Shown one piece after another: positions 46,510 to 58,208 of a stretch of 64,000 nt of DNA (positions within the stretch are counted from its first letter, which is position 1; the number at the start of each line of letters is the position of its first letter). This DNA comes from Psychrobacter frigidicola (GTDB lineage Bacteria > Pseudomonadota > Gammaproteobacteria > Pseudomonadales > Moraxellaceae): the NCBI RefSeq assembly GCF_007997305.1, contig NZ_VORZ01000002.1:248001-312000 (forward strand). The letters are read 5' to 3'. The notes under the pieces are model-generated. The model was not told the origin of the DNA. It saw nothing but the letters and a program-made list of their open reading frames with translations, and ran no database searches. The position numbers were made by a program, and so were the translations under genes.

Positions 46510-46909
46510 AATTTTTTCCTTTTTAGTGAGAGCGTATTTTGACTCATTATTAAAATATGTCTTATAGTCAAAATATAAACGCTTTAGTACCTAAAATATT
46601 ATTAGTTATTTTCTTGAAGTTCAAAAGTTAGTCAGTGGCTAACCTGTGATAACTAATATAGGCAAATCAAACTCTGTTGTCTGTATAACCGATGTTTATA
46701 GTGTTGCTTTATTATAGTAAATACCGCACGAATGTTATAGCTGCGCAATTTATGTTGTAGATAGCGTAGATTATTGCTGCGATACGTAATGCTAAAGACA
46801 AGCTTTCTGAAAAATTCTATGTAAAAAAACATTGATATTATAAGTGTGAGTAAGAATGTTAGCGAATAAATTAAGAAAGCAAAATCTCGCTGTTTATATA
46901 AGCACTTTC
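46510..46909. other. Intergenic, nothing clear
   Basis: 400 AT-rich bases between two minus-strand genes. It should include the csbD promoter. No repeat or gene supported. Confidence 0.5.
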
Positions 46910-47671
46910 CTATTTAGGACGGGCCACATCGGCTTGTAGGGCTGCTGGTAAATCTATTATTTTCAAATCGCTTTCAGAAAGATGTTCTGGACGCGCCACT
47001 ACCAACGCTTCAAAGCCTTGGGCAGCTAGGCTACTGGCAACTGCATTGACCACTTGAATTTTGCCTAATTTATCTCCAGCTGCTGGTATCTCGCCTGAGC
47101 CTTGTACATGATGCAAAAAGGCCTTGGGTGCCGATTTAAAGTAAATACGCGCGATAACTTCTTGGCCTAAATAGCAACCTTTATCGTAGTCCATGCCACC
47201 GCGTTGATGTAGACGCAGCTCTTGGGGCTGAAATTCGCCTTGGGTTTCACTTATTATCCAGTAGTTACCGGTGGCGATACTACATTGCATCCACGCCTGA
47301 GCATCTTCTGGTGTATTGTGCGTATCCTTATGGCTAAAGGTCGGCATATCGTCAAGTACGCACGGATAAATAGCGATTGGTGAACTGGTTTCAAACTTTG
47401 AAAATGCGCCGTACTTATTCAAATGCGCTTTTAAAGCGTCAGCACAATCTGCGCTGATGACCACATCATAATGCTGTTCGGCTTGTTTTTTAATCCAAAT
47501 ACCAAACTCTATCCGGCCTTTTAAGTTACCGATAGCGGCGGCTTGATAGCTGAGGCCAAGTTTTGTCACATCACAAGTTAATTGACCTTGTAGGAATTTT
47601 TCGGCATCAATGCCTTGAATGGTAAGCTGGACAAACTGCAGCAGTAGCAGTTGGCTTGAAGATTGCGTCAT
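46910..47671 (-). CDS. ygfZ: Folate-binding protein YgfZ
   Basis: 253 residues of the YgfZ/GcvT-like fold with the family signature KGCYLGQEVIAR containing the essential Cys. The N-terminal part reads DAEKFLQGQLTCDVTKL. YgfZ uses folate to help make or repair some Fe-S proteins such as MiaB. Shorter than E. coli YgfZ (326), lacking part of the C-terminal region. Ribosome site AAGGA. Confidence 0.92.
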   Translation of the reverse strand: MTQSSSQLLLLQFVQLTIQGIDAEKFLQGQLTCDVTKLGLSYQAAAIGNLKGRIEFGIWIKKQAEQHYDVVISADCADALKAHLNKYGAFSKFETSSPIAIYPCVLDDMPTFSHKDTHNTPEDAQAWMQCSIATGNYWIISETQGEFQPQELRLHQRGGMDYDKGCYLGQEVIARIYFKSAPKAFLHHVQGSGEIPAAGDKLGKIQVVNAVASSLAAQGFEALVVARPEHLSESDLKIIDLPAALQADVARPK

Positions 47672-48006
47672 TATTATTATCCTTGTTATGAGAAATGATG
47701 AAATAGGCGTGATTACTATTGAGTATTATTATCAAGTATATAGATAAGATTTTTAAAGTAGTATTTTGCATACTCTATTACTAAGAGCTAATTACTGAGA
47801 GCCACGCTCATTTAAAATTAATGGGTGTGCAGAAGAGTAGCACAAAAAACGGGCGCACAAAAAGCGCATCACTTATCACTATGATTTAGTGTTTAAATTA
47901 GGCGCAGTGTTTAGCGGGTAGCCGAGCAGATTGGTTAAAATACATCACTTAAGGTACAATGTTAGCTGTAGAATAAACCTAATTTATGATGGCTGACGAG
48001 GATATT
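47672..48006. other. Divergent intergenic region
   Basis: 335 bases between ygfZ and yjdM; promoters expected, no other feature visible. Confidence 0.5.
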
Positions 48007-48363
48007 ATGAGTTTACCCAATTGCCCAAAATGTGCTGAAAGTTATACTTACGAAGACGGTGCACTATTGGTATGTCCGATGTGTGCCCATGAATGGACAG
48101 CAGCAGAGACCGATTCGGCACAAAATGCAGCTGAGGAAGATAGCGTTATCCGTGATGCAGTTGGTAATGAGTTACAAGATGGCGATGCGGTCACTGTCAT
48201 TAAAGATCTAAAAGTGAAAGGCTCGTCAATTATCATTAAAGTGGGTACTAAGGCAAAAAGTATTCGTCTATTACCTGATGCCTCTGATGGTCATGATATT
48301 GACTGTAGGCTTGACGGCTTTGGTCCTATGAAGCTTAAGTCCTCAGTGGTTAAAAAAGCCTAA
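48007..48363 (+). CDS. yjdM: YjdM/PhnA-like zinc-ribbon protein
   Basis: 118 residues from the ATG at 48007, preceded by GAGGA; the frame is open to 47986. It begins [20 protein letters not shown] with a C4 zinc ribbon (CPKC and CPMC) and continues [12 protein letters not shown], then [16 protein letters not shown], as in E. coli YjdM. Although once called PhnA it is not a phosphonoacetate hydrolase by necessity; function unclear. Confidence 0.93.
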   Translation: MSLPNCPKCAESYTYEDGALLVCPMCAHEWTAAETDSAQNAAEEDSVIRDAVGNELQDGDAVTVIKDLKVKGSSIIIKVGTKAKSIRLLPDASDGHDIDCRLDGFGPMKLKSSVVKKA

Positions 48364-48529
48364 CAAAGACAGTCCAAAGCGGCTTGCCATAAAGCCAATC
48401 GTTTAAGTGCTCACAGATAGCTATTAATTCCAGACAGCTACTGTATGAATAAGCCTTTGATGCTTGGTTTTCGTGAAAGAACCAACTTTCGACTTAATAA
48501 TAAAGACAATATAATAATAGAGAACAGTT

Positions 48530-49831
48530 ATGAGTACTAAAAACGAACAACTCTTTGCTCAAGCACGCAAGCATATTCCGGGCGGTGTGAACTCTCCCGT
48601 TCGTGCCTTTGCAGGGGTTGGCGGTACACCGGTATTTATGCACCGTGCGAATGGTAGCAAGATTTATGATACCGAAGACAATGCTTATATCGATTACGTT
48701 GGTTCGTGGGGTCCAATGATTTTGGGACATGCGCATCCAAAGGTCATTGATGCGGTCAAAAAAGCGGCTGATGATGGCTTAAGTTTTGGTACGCCAACGC
48801 CGTTTGAGACTACGGTTGCCGATAAGATTTGCGAGCTTGTGCCAAGCGTTGAGATGATCCGCATGACCAGCTCCGGTACTGAAGCGACGATGAGTGCGAT
48901 TCGTTTGGCGCGCGGATTTACTGAGCGTGACAATATCGTCAAATTCGAAGGCTGTTACCACGGTCACTCAGATAGCTTGCTCGTAAAAGCTGGCTCAGGC
49001 ATGCTCGATATTGGTGAGCCCACGTCAAAAGGTGTGCCAGCAGACTTTGCCAAGCATACAATTACCCTACCTTATAATGACCCGCAAGCGATTAAAGATT
49101 GCTTTGAGAAATGGGGTGATACTATTGCCTGCGTTATCGTCGAGCCTATCGCTGGTAACATGAATATGATTATCCCAGATCAAGTATTTCATGATACCTT
49201 GCGTGCCCAGTGTACTGAACATGGCGCAGTGCTTATTTTTGATGAAGTGATGACTGGCTTTCGAGTGGGACTTGGTGGCGCGCAAACACACTTTGATATT
49301 GAGCCTGATTTAACGTGTTTTGGTAAAATCATTGGTGCAGGCTTGCCAGTGGGCGCATTTGGCGGTAAAAAAGAGATCATGTCATGCATCGCCCCACTCG
49401 GCGGTGTGTATCAAGCAGGTACTTTATCAGGTAATCCGCTTGCGATGCGCGCCGGTATTGCGATGTTTGAAGATTTAACGGTTGATGGCTTTTACGATGA
49501 GCTGTCCGCTAAGGTTGACTATCTCATTGATGGCATCCAAGCCGCTGCTAATAATCACGGTATCCATTTACGTAGCAATAAGCTTGGTGGCATGTTTGGT
49601 ATGTTCTTCGTCAAAGATAACGATACCCTCACGCCGCATGACTTTGATGATGTGACGCATTGCGATATCGCAGCCTTCAATACCTTTTTCCATGGCATGC
49701 TAGATCGCGGTATTTATCTTGCGCCATCGGCTTATGAAGCGGGCTTTATGTCGATTAAGCACAGCGTTGCAGATTTGGACATTTCAATTAAAGCTGCTAA
49801 TGAAATCTTTGCAGAAATGGCAACAGCCTAA
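48530..49831 (+). CDS. hemL: Glutamate-1-semialdehyde 2,1-aminomutase HemL
   Basis: 433 residues. PLP enzyme of the class III fold with [12 protein letters not shown] at the start, [35 protein letters not shown], and the PLP Lys in [17 protein letters not shown]. It makes 5-aminolevulinate for haem. Closed by a strong terminator. Confidence 0.97.
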   Translation: MSTKNEQLFAQARKHIPGGVNSPVRAFAGVGGTPVFMHRANGSKIYDTEDNAYIDYVGSWGPMILGHAHPKVIDAVKKAADDGLSFGTPTPFETTVADKICELVPSVEMIRMTSSGTEATMSAIRLARGFTERDNIVKFEGCYHGHSDSLLVKAGSGMLDIGEPTSKGVPADFAKHTITLPYNDPQAIKDCFEKWGDTIACVIVEPIAGNMNMIIPDQVFHDTLRAQCTEHGAVLIFDEVMTGFRVGLGGAQTHFDIEPDLTCFGKIIGAGLPVGAFGGKKEIMSCIAPLGGVYQAGTLSGNPLAMRAGIAMFEDLTVDGFYDELSAKVDYLIDGIQAAANNHGIHLRSNKLGGMFGMFFVKDNDTLTPHDFDDVTHCDIAAFNTFFHGMLDRGIYLAPSAYEAGFMSIKHSVADLDISIKAANEIFAEMATA

Positions 49832-49892
49832 GTTGCGAGAGCAAACTTTGACTCATCAACGACCGTTTTTATAGTGATGTCATATCAATGAC

Positions 49893-49932
49893 ATAAAAAA
49901 CCAGCATCATAGACGATGCTGGTTTTTTTTAT
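49893..49932 (+). terminator. Terminator after hemL (bidirectional)
   Basis: CCAGCATC/GATGCTGG stem flanked by A- and T-runs. Confidence 0.92.
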
Positions 49933-49934
49933 TG

Positions 49935-50374
49935 CTATGTTTTATCGAACTTGTGATCTCTTAAACTGAGATTGCCGCGCAGCACGTCGTCATACATGCG
50001 CAAATCACTAACGAAACTTTGCAGTGGGTATTTAAAAGTCGCGGGCTTATTATGTTCAAAGAAAAAGTGCCCGACCTATGCGCAAGTATAATCCGCGGCA
50101 ATGCCTGTCAATAATGGTTTGCAGAACGAGTTTTAATAGAAATAGCGATGCCTAATAAACCAAAACTACTGCCCGCAAAATGTAGGCGGCGACAATTAAT
50201 ATTGTTGTGCTCAGCTAAATAAAAATCGTAGAAGCTTTCTTTAGATGACTCATTGTTAACTGGTTTGGCTGTTTTTATACTATTAGCTTTGGCGTTTAAT
50301 CCTACCTTGTCATTAGCGGCAGCTTGCGTTTGGAGTTCAGTTTTTTTGCTGGAGTAGAGGTTAGAATGATTCAT
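49935..50374 (-). pseudogene. Decayed DUF962 (Mpo1-like) protein
   Basis: The first part (from 50374) reads FYDFYLAEHNNINCRRLHFAGSSFGLLGIAI, the DUF962 start, then ends at a TGA at 50108. Further on, in a different frame, VGHFFFEHNKPATFKYPL, FVSDLRMYDDVLRGN and LSLRDHKFDKT follow, ending at TAG 49937-49935, which is the DUF962 C-terminus. The middle needs at least one frame change, and a TAG at 50078-50076 replaces the Trp usual before VGHFFFE. The N-terminus also has about 45 extra polar residues. The intact protein would be a membrane DUF962/Mpo1-type enzyme. Confidence 0.85.
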
Positions 50375-50725
50375 ATTAATAGCGTCCTTTGCTAGTTGTT
50401 CTACTAAATAATGTTCTGATGATTACTGCTTTGATAGTTATCAACATATAAGAGTCTTAAACTGTAATTGGTAAGTGCTTGTTATTGCTTAGAGTATTTC
50501 TGGTTGGGAAGAAGCCAAAATTGCTATAGCATATACAGACATTTACTGACCTCAATCTCCATTGTTTTGCTTATATTCTCATGGGCACAGGATAACTAAG
50601 ACGTGTTGCTTGCCAGTATTTGACATAAATGCTTTAATGGCGACATCTACCGATCATACATAGCGCTGACGGTTCTTTGTTCTTCTTATCCTCCTCACTT
50701 ATCCAACGTGGTAACTATTTTTCCT
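50375..50725. other. Divergent intergenic region
   Basis: 351 bases before ppx; no gene, repeat or clear promoter. Confidence 0.5.
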
Positions 50726-52255
50726 ATGCTCAATAACACTCTTACAAATCCGCTGCTTGACGATGATGAACTGATTGCTGCCATTGACATTGGCTCGAAC
50801 AGTTTTCATTTGGCCATTGCCCGCCTAGATCATGGCGAGGTACGAAAAGTAACGTCGATGTCCGAAAAGGTACAACTAGCAGCAGGGTTAGATGAGCATA
50901 ATATCTTGGGTGCTGCTGCTGAGCGCCGTGGACTTGAGTGCCTGAGCCGTTTTGTGGCTCGTCTTGATTCGGTAGCGCCTGAGCGTATCCGTATCGTGGC
51001 AACCAATGCGCTGCGCCAAGCCAAAAACGCCAATGACTTTATAGAACGCGCTAATAAGATTTTGCCCAAGCCGATTGAAGTCATCGCTGGACGAGAAGAG
51101 GCGCGGCTGATTTATTTGGGGGTCTCGCATACCAATGCCAGTAGTGACAAGCGTTTGGTGATTGATATTGGTGGTGGTTCAACTGAATTTATCATTGGCC
51201 AAGGTTTTGATCCGTTATTGACCGAAAGTTTACAGATGGGCTGTGTCGCCTTTACTCAGTTATTTTTTGCTGATGGTCAGATTACTGAAACTGCTTTTAA
51301 TGAGGCTATTGCGGCTGCACGTAAACAAGTATTAGGTATTAGCGGTCAATATCAAAAGGCTGGCTGGAGCAGTGTTGTCGGCTCCAGCGGTACGATTAAA
51401 GCGGTCAAAAACGTGCTGGTTTCTAAAGGCTGGGCCGATGCGCAGGAGCGCATTACTTATCAAGGTATTAAAAAGTTAGAGAGCTTATTAGTAAAAATCG
51501 GTAACGTCGATGATATTGAGCTAGAAGGCGTTAAAGAACACCGTAAGGCCGTTTTTCCAGCAGGCGTTGCCGTATTGCTTGCCACCATGAAAGTACTTGG
51601 TGTGGAGACGATTGTTTACTCTGATGGGGCGCTACGTGAAGGCGTTATGTACGATATGCTCGGGCGTTTTGCCAGTGAAGACGTGCGTGACCGTAGTGTG
51701 TTGGCACTTATTAAACGCTATTCTGTAGACAAAAAACAAGCCCGCCAAGTGGTCAGAACCAGCCGCCATTTATTGAAGCAAGTCCAAAATGACTTACAGT
51801 TAACCACTGATGATGCGGATGTATTGAGACGTGCCGCCTACTTACATGAGATCGGACTTGCAATCAGTCACAGCAACTACCATCGCCACAGTGCTTATCT
51901 GCTTGGGAACTCAGACATTCCTGGTTTTTCACAAGTGGATCAAAAGCGTATGGCACAATTGATGCTAAGCCATAGGCGCAAGTTAAAATGCGAAATGCTT
52001 GAGCAAACGTGCACTCTTGGTGGTGATCAACTGGTCTATTTGTGCTTGTTACTAAGACTTGCCGTATTGGCTCATCATAGCCGTAGTGAACATGAGCTGC
52101 CTCAGATGCAGCTGGTCGTCACAGATACTAACTGCTGGCAAATTACGGTGAGTACTGACAAACAGCACTATGCGTTTTTATATTCTGATCTTTGCGCTGA
52201 AATTGAGCAGTTTGCAAAGTGGGGTGTAAAGCTCAGCGTGATTGAAGCCAAATAA
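50726..52255 (+). CDS. ppx: Exopolyphosphatase Ppx/GppA
   Basis: 509 residues from the ATG at 50726 (a GTG at 50708 adds six). Actin-like ASKHA fold: AAIDIGSNSFHLAIARL, ATNALRQAKNANDF, GREEARLIYLGV, VIDIGGGSTEFIIGQ, and YSDGALREGVMYDML. An HD-like C-terminal domain (AAYLHEIGLAISHSNYHRHSAYL) follows. It removes phosphate from polyphosphate or pppGpp. Confidence 0.94.
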   Translation: MLNNTLTNPLLDDDELIAAIDIGSNSFHLAIARLDHGEVRKVTSMSEKVQLAAGLDEHNILGAAAERRGLECLSRFVARLDSVAPERIRIVATNALRQAKNANDFIERANKILPKPIEVIAGREEARLIYLGVSHTNASSDKRLVIDIGGGSTEFIIGQGFDPLLTESLQMGCVAFTQLFFADGQITETAFNEAIAAARKQVLGISGQYQKAGWSSVVGSSGTIKAVKNVLVSKGWADAQERITYQGIKKLESLLVKIGNVDDIELEGVKEHRKAVFPAGVAVLLATMKVLGVETIVYSDGALREGVMYDMLGRFASEDVRDRSVLALIKRYSVDKKQARQVVRTSRHLLKQVQNDLQLTTDDADVLRRAAYLHEIGLAISHSNYHRHSAYLLGNSDIPGFSQVDQKRMAQLMLSHRRKLKCEMLEQTCTLGGDQLVYLCLLLRLAVLAHHSRSEHELPQMQLVVTDTNCWQITVSTDKQHYAFLYSDLCAEIEQFAKWGVKLSVIEAK

Positions 52256-52474
52256 GCGTACATTTTGGCATTATTATTGTTAATAACTTCTACTTATAGT
52301 ATTGCGCTTGCGCTATTATTTAGACTTCTAAAAGCCTTACAAAAGCATCATTGTCAGTAATGTCATGGCATATTAACTGTGCTACTATAGCTTTTATTGA
52401 GTTTACATCTGTACTGTCTTGATATTTAGAATATGTCTGATAACACCTTATAAAATGACAAAAAGGATAAGTCT

Positions 52475-53278
52475 ATGAGCACCGTCTGGGATAGCGTTCA
52501 GCTAGCACGTCATGCCAAGCGTCCATTATTTATGGATTATATCAATCAGCTGTTTACGGAGTTTGATGCGCTGCACGGCGACCGCGCTTATGCTGATGAT
52601 AAAGCCATTATTGGCGGCTTAGCACGTTTAGATGGCAAGCCTGTTATGGTCGTTGGCCAACATCGTGGTCGCAGTACGCGCGAGCGTATCGCCCATAACT
52701 TCGGTATGGCAAATCCTGAAGGCTATCGTAAAGTCATTCGCTTGGTAAAAATGGCAGAACGCTTTAACATTCCAGTCATGACCTTTGTCGATACCCAAGG
52801 TGCCTATCCTGGTATTGGTGCTGAAGAGCGTGGACAAGCGCAAGCTATCGCGGAAAGTATCGCTGTGTTTTCCAGTCTAAAAGTGCCTATTATTGTCACT
52901 ATTATTGGTGAGGGCGGTTCAGGTGGCGCATTGGCAATTGGTGTTGGCGATAAAGTAAATATGCTACAAAACAGCATCTATTCAGTTATCTCTCCTGAAG
53001 GCTGTGCCTCAATTCTATGGAAAACGGCTGACAAAGCGCAAGATGCTAGTGAAGCGCTCAAATTAAATGCGGATAATCTATATCAAATGGGCTTGATTGA
53101 TGCCGTTATCGAAGAAGGTGAGGGGGCACATATTCATCCACAGCCGGTCATGAACTCCCTTAAAGCATTGCTTATTGAGCAGTTAGACGAGTTGCAAGAT
53201 ATGGATGCAGAGCCTCGCTGTGAGCAGCGTTATGCGAAGCTTAAAACCTTTAACTCAAACGTAATGCTGCCTTGCTAA
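52475..53278 (+). CDS. accA: Acetyl-CoA carboxylase carboxyltransferase alpha subunit, short form
   Basis: 267 residues. Core motifs [65 protein letters not shown] and [15 protein letters not shown] match AccA. It lacks the N-terminal helical segment of about 50 residues of E. coli AccA; Acinetobacter proteins have the same short form, so this is a family trait, not truncation. Ribosome site AAGGA. Carries out the transcarboxylation giving malonyl-CoA, with AccD. Confidence 0.96.
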   Translation: MSTVWDSVQLARHAKRPLFMDYINQLFTEFDALHGDRAYADDKAIIGGLARLDGKPVMVVGQHRGRSTRERIAHNFGMANPEGYRKVIRLVKMAERFNIPVMTFVDTQGAYPGIGAEERGQAQAIAESIAVFSSLKVPIIVTIIGEGGSGGALAIGVGDKVNMLQNSIYSVISPEGCASILWKTADKAQDASEALKLNADNLYQMGLIDAVIEEGEGAHIHPQPVMNSLKALLIEQLDELQDMDAEPRCEQRYAKLKTFNSNVMLPC

Positions 53279-53337
53279 TCATTTAATAGCGGTTATTTTA
53301 CTTTCAGTTTTAAATATTACAGACGACACAATAACGG

Positions 53338-53364
53338 ACGTGCTACTTTGTGGCACGTTTTTTT
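53338..53364 (+). terminator. Terminator after accA
   Basis: ACGTGC/GCACGT with a loop and seven T. Transcription of tilS then needs readthrough or its own promoter. Confidence 0.8.
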
Positions 53365-53394
53365 GTAGCTTAATTTTAAGGTGACTCATAGCTA

Positions 53395-54981
53395 ATGATA
53401 ACCAGTAAAGCCATTCGCCAATATCCTATTGTTCCCATATTAGATATATCCTCAATAGATAATCAACTTGAAAACACTTTATTAGCAAGTGTTGCTGAGT
53501 ATCACGAACAGCTTCACGGTCGTCGTATTTGGCTGGCGTGTAGTGGTGGGCGCGACTCATTGGCATTAGCTGCCTTATGTTTGCAGTTATATCGGCAAGG
53601 AAGACTACCATTTTTACCGCAACTATTACATGTCAATCATGGTCTGCAAGCAGATAGTGATTACTGGGCGCAGCATGTTGCCACATGGGCACAAGCTCAG
53701 CAGATGCCGTGTTATATTTTACGAGCAACGGTCAATGGACACGACGAGCAAGCAGCCCGGCAGGCGCGTTATCGGGTGATGCTCGCGTATATTAATCAAG
53801 ACGATGTTTTATTATTAGCCCATCATGCCGATGACCAAGCTGAGACGGTGCTTATGCGTTTGATTCAAGGCGCGGGGGTTAAGGGCTTATCCGGTATGCA
53901 AGCATGGCGTGAGCAGTCAAATGGAACGCGGCGCAATAGTTTATGGCGGCCATGGCTTACCGTAACCCGTACAGCAATTACCGCCTATGCTGAGCAACTC
54001 AAACTGCCTTATATTGATGATCCTACCAATGAGAGCGGCGATAATGTGCGTAGTGGCTTGCGCCGAGATATCATGCCAGCTTTAGCCACTTATAACCCAA
54101 ACGTTATTAATAATATTGCTCGTAGTGGGCAGCTACTTAGCGACGCGCAAGCGATTGTTCATGCGCAGGCTGAGCAAGACTTGCAGAAGAGTGCTGTTGA
54201 ATTCCTAAGCTATCCACCTGCGCAACGGGTGCTTAGCATTGATGAGATGCAGACTTTACCTCTTTATCGGCAACGGCAACTGTTGCATTCTTGGCTGGCG
54301 CAAGATGAGCCATTACCACCATCGAAGCAATTAGTTGATGATGTGTTGGGTTTGAGCCAACGTCATGACCATAATCATAAAACTGAGCTTGATTGGCATG
54401 CCAATGCCGAAACCTATAGTATCCGCCGCTATCATCAGCAGCTCTCTCGTCTGAGTCACTCTTTTGTAGAGTGGTTAACGCTACCAATTTCTGAGCAAAC
54501 GTTAGAGTTAATGTCGATCATTTCCCCTCGTAAAAACTCAGAGACAATTACGCTACGGTCGAACGTGTACAGCATTTGGCAATTACAATTTACGCAAGAT
54601 AATATAGCGCGCTTATTAAAACAGTATCATTTACATGAAGATTCATCATCAAACAGCATCGCTTTAATAAATAATGAAGCTAGTATTATTTTAAAAATTG
54701 CGCCATTAGATAGGCATCAACGCGTACAGACGACCTTTGCTACTCGTCCACAAGCAGGTAAAAAGCTCATGCAAACGCTAGGAATACCCGTTTGGTTGCG
54801 TGATAGTTTGGTGGTGGTTAGCGTGGTGCTTAATAGCGATGAGGAGTTACCTTTATTATTATTATCACCATTTGATAGCTGGATTTTAGGATTTAATAAG
54901 TCTGAGGCAGATATAACAAGTCACCTATTAGATAGCGGTTTCAGCAACATTCTACAAATTCATCAATGCGGCTCAAATTAA
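53395..54981 (+). CDS. tilS: tRNA(Ile)-lysidine synthetase TilS
   Basis: 528 residues. The PP-loop ACSGGRDSLALA is at about residues 48-59, then LHVNHGLQ and LLAHHADDQAETVLMRLIQGAG, followed by the linker and C-terminal domain (FATRPQAGKKLMQTLGIPVWLRDS). It converts C34 of tRNA(Ile) CAU to lysidine. accA-tilS adjacency is common in gammaproteobacteria. Confidence 0.95.
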   Translation: MITSKAIRQYPIVPILDISSIDNQLENTLLASVAEYHEQLHGRRIWLACSGGRDSLALAALCLQLYRQGRLPFLPQLLHVNHGLQADSDYWAQHVATWAQAQQMPCYILRATVNGHDEQAARQARYRVMLAYINQDDVLLLAHHADDQAETVLMRLIQGAGVKGLSGMQAWREQSNGTRRNSLWRPWLTVTRTAITAYAEQLKLPYIDDPTNESGDNVRSGLRRDIMPALATYNPNVINNIARSGQLLSDAQAIVHAQAEQDLQKSAVEFLSYPPAQRVLSIDEMQTLPLYRQRQLLHSWLAQDEPLPPSKQLVDDVLGLSQRHDHNHKTELDWHANAETYSIRRYHQQLSRLSHSFVEWLTLPISEQTLELMSIISPRKNSETITLRSNVYSIWQLQFTQDNIARLLKQYHLHEDSSSNSIALINNEASIILKIAPLDRHQRVQTTFATRPQAGKKLMQTLGIPVWLRDSLVVVSVVLNSDEELPLLLLSPFDSWILGFNKSEADITSHLLDSGFSNILQIHQCGSN

Positions 54982-55132
54982 GCCTACTATCTTTTAATAT
55001 ATAAAGTGAGCGTCATTAATTTATCAAACGATAAAGTGGCAGTATGATAGACTGAGTTTCCTTTTAAATCTCATTAACTAACGTTAAAAACCTTGGGATT
55101 TGTCAATGGGGAACGGTAATTAGGAGATAAAA

Positions 55133-55975
55133 ATGACAACATTTAACAGTGCGTTAGATAATAAAAAAATAAGTTTTATTGGTGGCGGTAATATGGCGCA
55201 AGCCTTGATTAGTGGGCTGATTGCTTGCGGTGTTAAGCCTGATCTGATTACTGTATCAGCGCCTAGTGTAGAGACGCGCCAGCAGTTCAATAATCAACAT
55301 ATGAATACTGTTGATGCAACCTCTGATCCTAAAGCGGCTGTTGTTGATGCTGATGTGGTTATTCTTGCGGTCAAGCCACAAGTGATGAAAGCAGTAGTCA
55401 GTGAGTTTGCTGATGCGCTAGACAGTCAGCTGGTCATCTCAGTAGCAGCAGGTTTATCGACAGACTTATTATCCGATATGCTCGGCGGCTATCGCAATAT
55501 TGTGCGTGCGATGCCTAATACGCCTTCCAAGATACAGATGGGCGCAGCTGGTCTATATGGCACTAAAGATATCACTGAAGCCCAAAAGCAATTAGCAACC
55601 GCCGTAATGGCCGCTTCTGGTTTAGTCATGTGGGTTGAAGAGGAAGCACAGATGCATGCGGTAACGGCCGTTTCTGGCTCTGCGCCAGCGTATGTATTTT
55701 ACTTTATCGAGTCAATGGTTGATGGGGCAGTCGCCTTAGGGTTAGATAAAGAACAAGCATCAGCGTTGGCTATGCAAACCGTTTTGGGCGCGGCAACCAT
55801 GGCTATCGGTAGTAATAATAGTCCGGCTGAACTACGCCGTAAAGTCACCTCTCCTAATGGCACAACCCAAGCAGCTATTGAATCGATGCAAGGTAACGAG
55901 ATTGGTCATCAAATTGCGGAAGCCATGCAAGCATGTTACGACCGCAGCCAAGCGCTTAGCGAAGAAATGAAATAA
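55133..55975 (+). CDS. proC: Pyrroline-5-carboxylate reductase ProC
   Basis: 280 residues. N-terminal dinucleotide fold ISFIGGGNMAQALISGL; VILAVKPQVM; RAMPNTPSKIQMGA; and the C-terminal ALAMQTVLGAATM, SPNGTTQAAIESM. Last step of proline synthesis. Strong ribosome site AGGAG. Probably co-transcribed with the YggT gene. Confidence 0.96.
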   Translation: MTTFNSALDNKKISFIGGGNMAQALISGLIACGVKPDLITVSAPSVETRQQFNNQHMNTVDATSDPKAAVVDADVVILAVKPQVMKAVVSEFADALDSQLVISVAAGLSTDLLSDMLGGYRNIVRAMPNTPSKIQMGAAGLYGTKDITEAQKQLATAVMAASGLVMWVEEEAQMHAVTAVSGSAPAYVFYFIESMVDGAVALGLDKEQASALAMQTVLGAATMAIGSNNSPAELRRKVTSPNGTTQAAIESMQGNEIGHQIAEAMQACYDRSQALSEEMK

Positions 55976-56050
55976 ACGTCTAGCACATTGAACCATTAGA
56001 ACCTTTTAACGACTAGCACATTCAACCACAGGCACATTGAGTAGCGCTTC

Positions 56051-56620
56051 ATGAACAATATGTTATTACAAATTTTTGATTTGGTCACCACCTTTGCCAT
56101 GCTGCTGGTGTTCATCCGTTTTATGCTACAGTTTGCAGGGATGGACGCACGCGACCCTATGATTGCTCCGGCTTACAGAGCTACCCATATTGTCGATGTG
56201 TTTGGACGTATTTTCCCAACCGTTGGCCAAGGGCGTATCAGTATTGCAGCGATAGTGCTGATGTTTTTGATTCGGCTGATTGATATCGCTGGCAAGGCAG
56301 CACTAACGCATAAAGGTCTTGCCCCTGTTCCCTTGTTTTTTACTGGATCAGTCAGCTTAGTCTTAGACTTTTTGCGGATGTGTCGTTACCTTGTGATAGG
56401 TTCCATCATTGTCAGCTGGATTGTGGTGTTCACTAACTCTGTGCACCCTATCGTTGGTATTATCATGCGTCTTGCTGAGCCAATTTTGGCACCGTTCCGC
56501 CGTATCACACCCAATCTAGGTATGCTTGATTTGTCACCTATGGTCGCATTCTTTGCCTTTTACTTGCTTGAGATTTTCATCGGTGGTTTGGCATCAAGCT
56601 TTATGCCAATGTTAGGCTAG
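56051..56620 (+). CDS. YggT-family membrane protein
   Basis: 189 residues with two YggT repeats (each a pair of helices): LVTTFAMLLVFIRFMLQF, VFTNSVHPIVGIIMRLAEPILAPFRRITPN. The family is often next to proC, as here. Function is not fully settled; some members affect cell division or osmotic stress. Confidence 0.92.
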   Translation: MNNMLLQIFDLVTTFAMLLVFIRFMLQFAGMDARDPMIAPAYRATHIVDVFGRIFPTVGQGRISIAAIVLMFLIRLIDIAGKAALTHKGLAPVPLFFTGSVSLVLDFLRMCRYLVIGSIIVSWIVVFTNSVHPIVGIIMRLAEPILAPFRRITPNLGMLDLSPMVAFFAFYLLEIFIGGLASSFMPMLG

Positions 56621-56646
56621 TCGATTAAGCACATTGTTTCTAACGA

Positions 56647-56708
56647 AAATCGAACATAAAAAAGACACGCTGTCATTAATGACAGCGTGTCTTTTTTATG
56701 TTCGATTT
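56647..56708. terminator. Perfect 62-bp palindromic bidirectional terminator
   Basis: Two 31-base perfect arms meet at ATTAAT, with GACACGCTGTCA as GC core and AAAAAA/TTTTTT tracts inside the arms. It sits between yggT (plus) and thiD (minus). Confidence 0.92.
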
Positions 56709-56744
56709 AAACGGTTTAAACTTATAACCACTATTAACCTAAAT

Positions 56745-57932
<1,188 letters not shown>

Positions 57933-58022
57933 GGTGAAGTGGGTGAGTGGCTGAAACCAGTTCCCTGCTAAGGAACCATACGTGTAAGCGTATCGAGGGT
58001 TCGAATCCCTCCTTCACCGCCA
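57933..58022 (+). tRNA. tRNA-Ser (anticodon GCT)
   Basis: A 90-base class II tRNA with an encoded CCA. Acceptor GGTGAAG/CTTCACC, anticodon stem GTTCC/GGAAC around CTGCTAA (anticodon GCT, reads AGC/AGT), a long variable arm (ATACGTGTAAGCGTAT), and T-loop GGTTCGAATCC. Confidence 0.95.
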
Positions 58023-58124
58023 TTTTATTCGGTTTATTATTAGATTTATAATATAGATCATAGTTGTTAGAGCTGAGTTTAGCGCTTAAAATAGAGAATA
58101 TTTTACTTTAATATCTAAAACAGG

Positions 58125-58152
58125 TTGACACCAGCTGTATTATCTATATAAT
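58125..58152 (+). promoter_or_regulatory. Consensus promoter of tRNA-Arg
   Basis: Perfect TTGACA (58125-58130), 16-base spacer, perfect TATAAT (58147-58152). About 50 bases before the tRNA. Confidence 0.8.
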
Positions 58153-58208
58153 TACCAACCTAATTTACTACAAAAGTTATTAACTGCGTAGTAGATGATA
58201 TGCAATAC

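Noticed and set aside
27835..50374. Idea that TAG or another stop is decoded as an amino acid in this organism
   Set aside because: The broken frames use TAG, TAA and TGA, while intact genes such as ybiI, purC and the FUSC-like gene end properly at TAG. Ordinary gene decay explains the data better.
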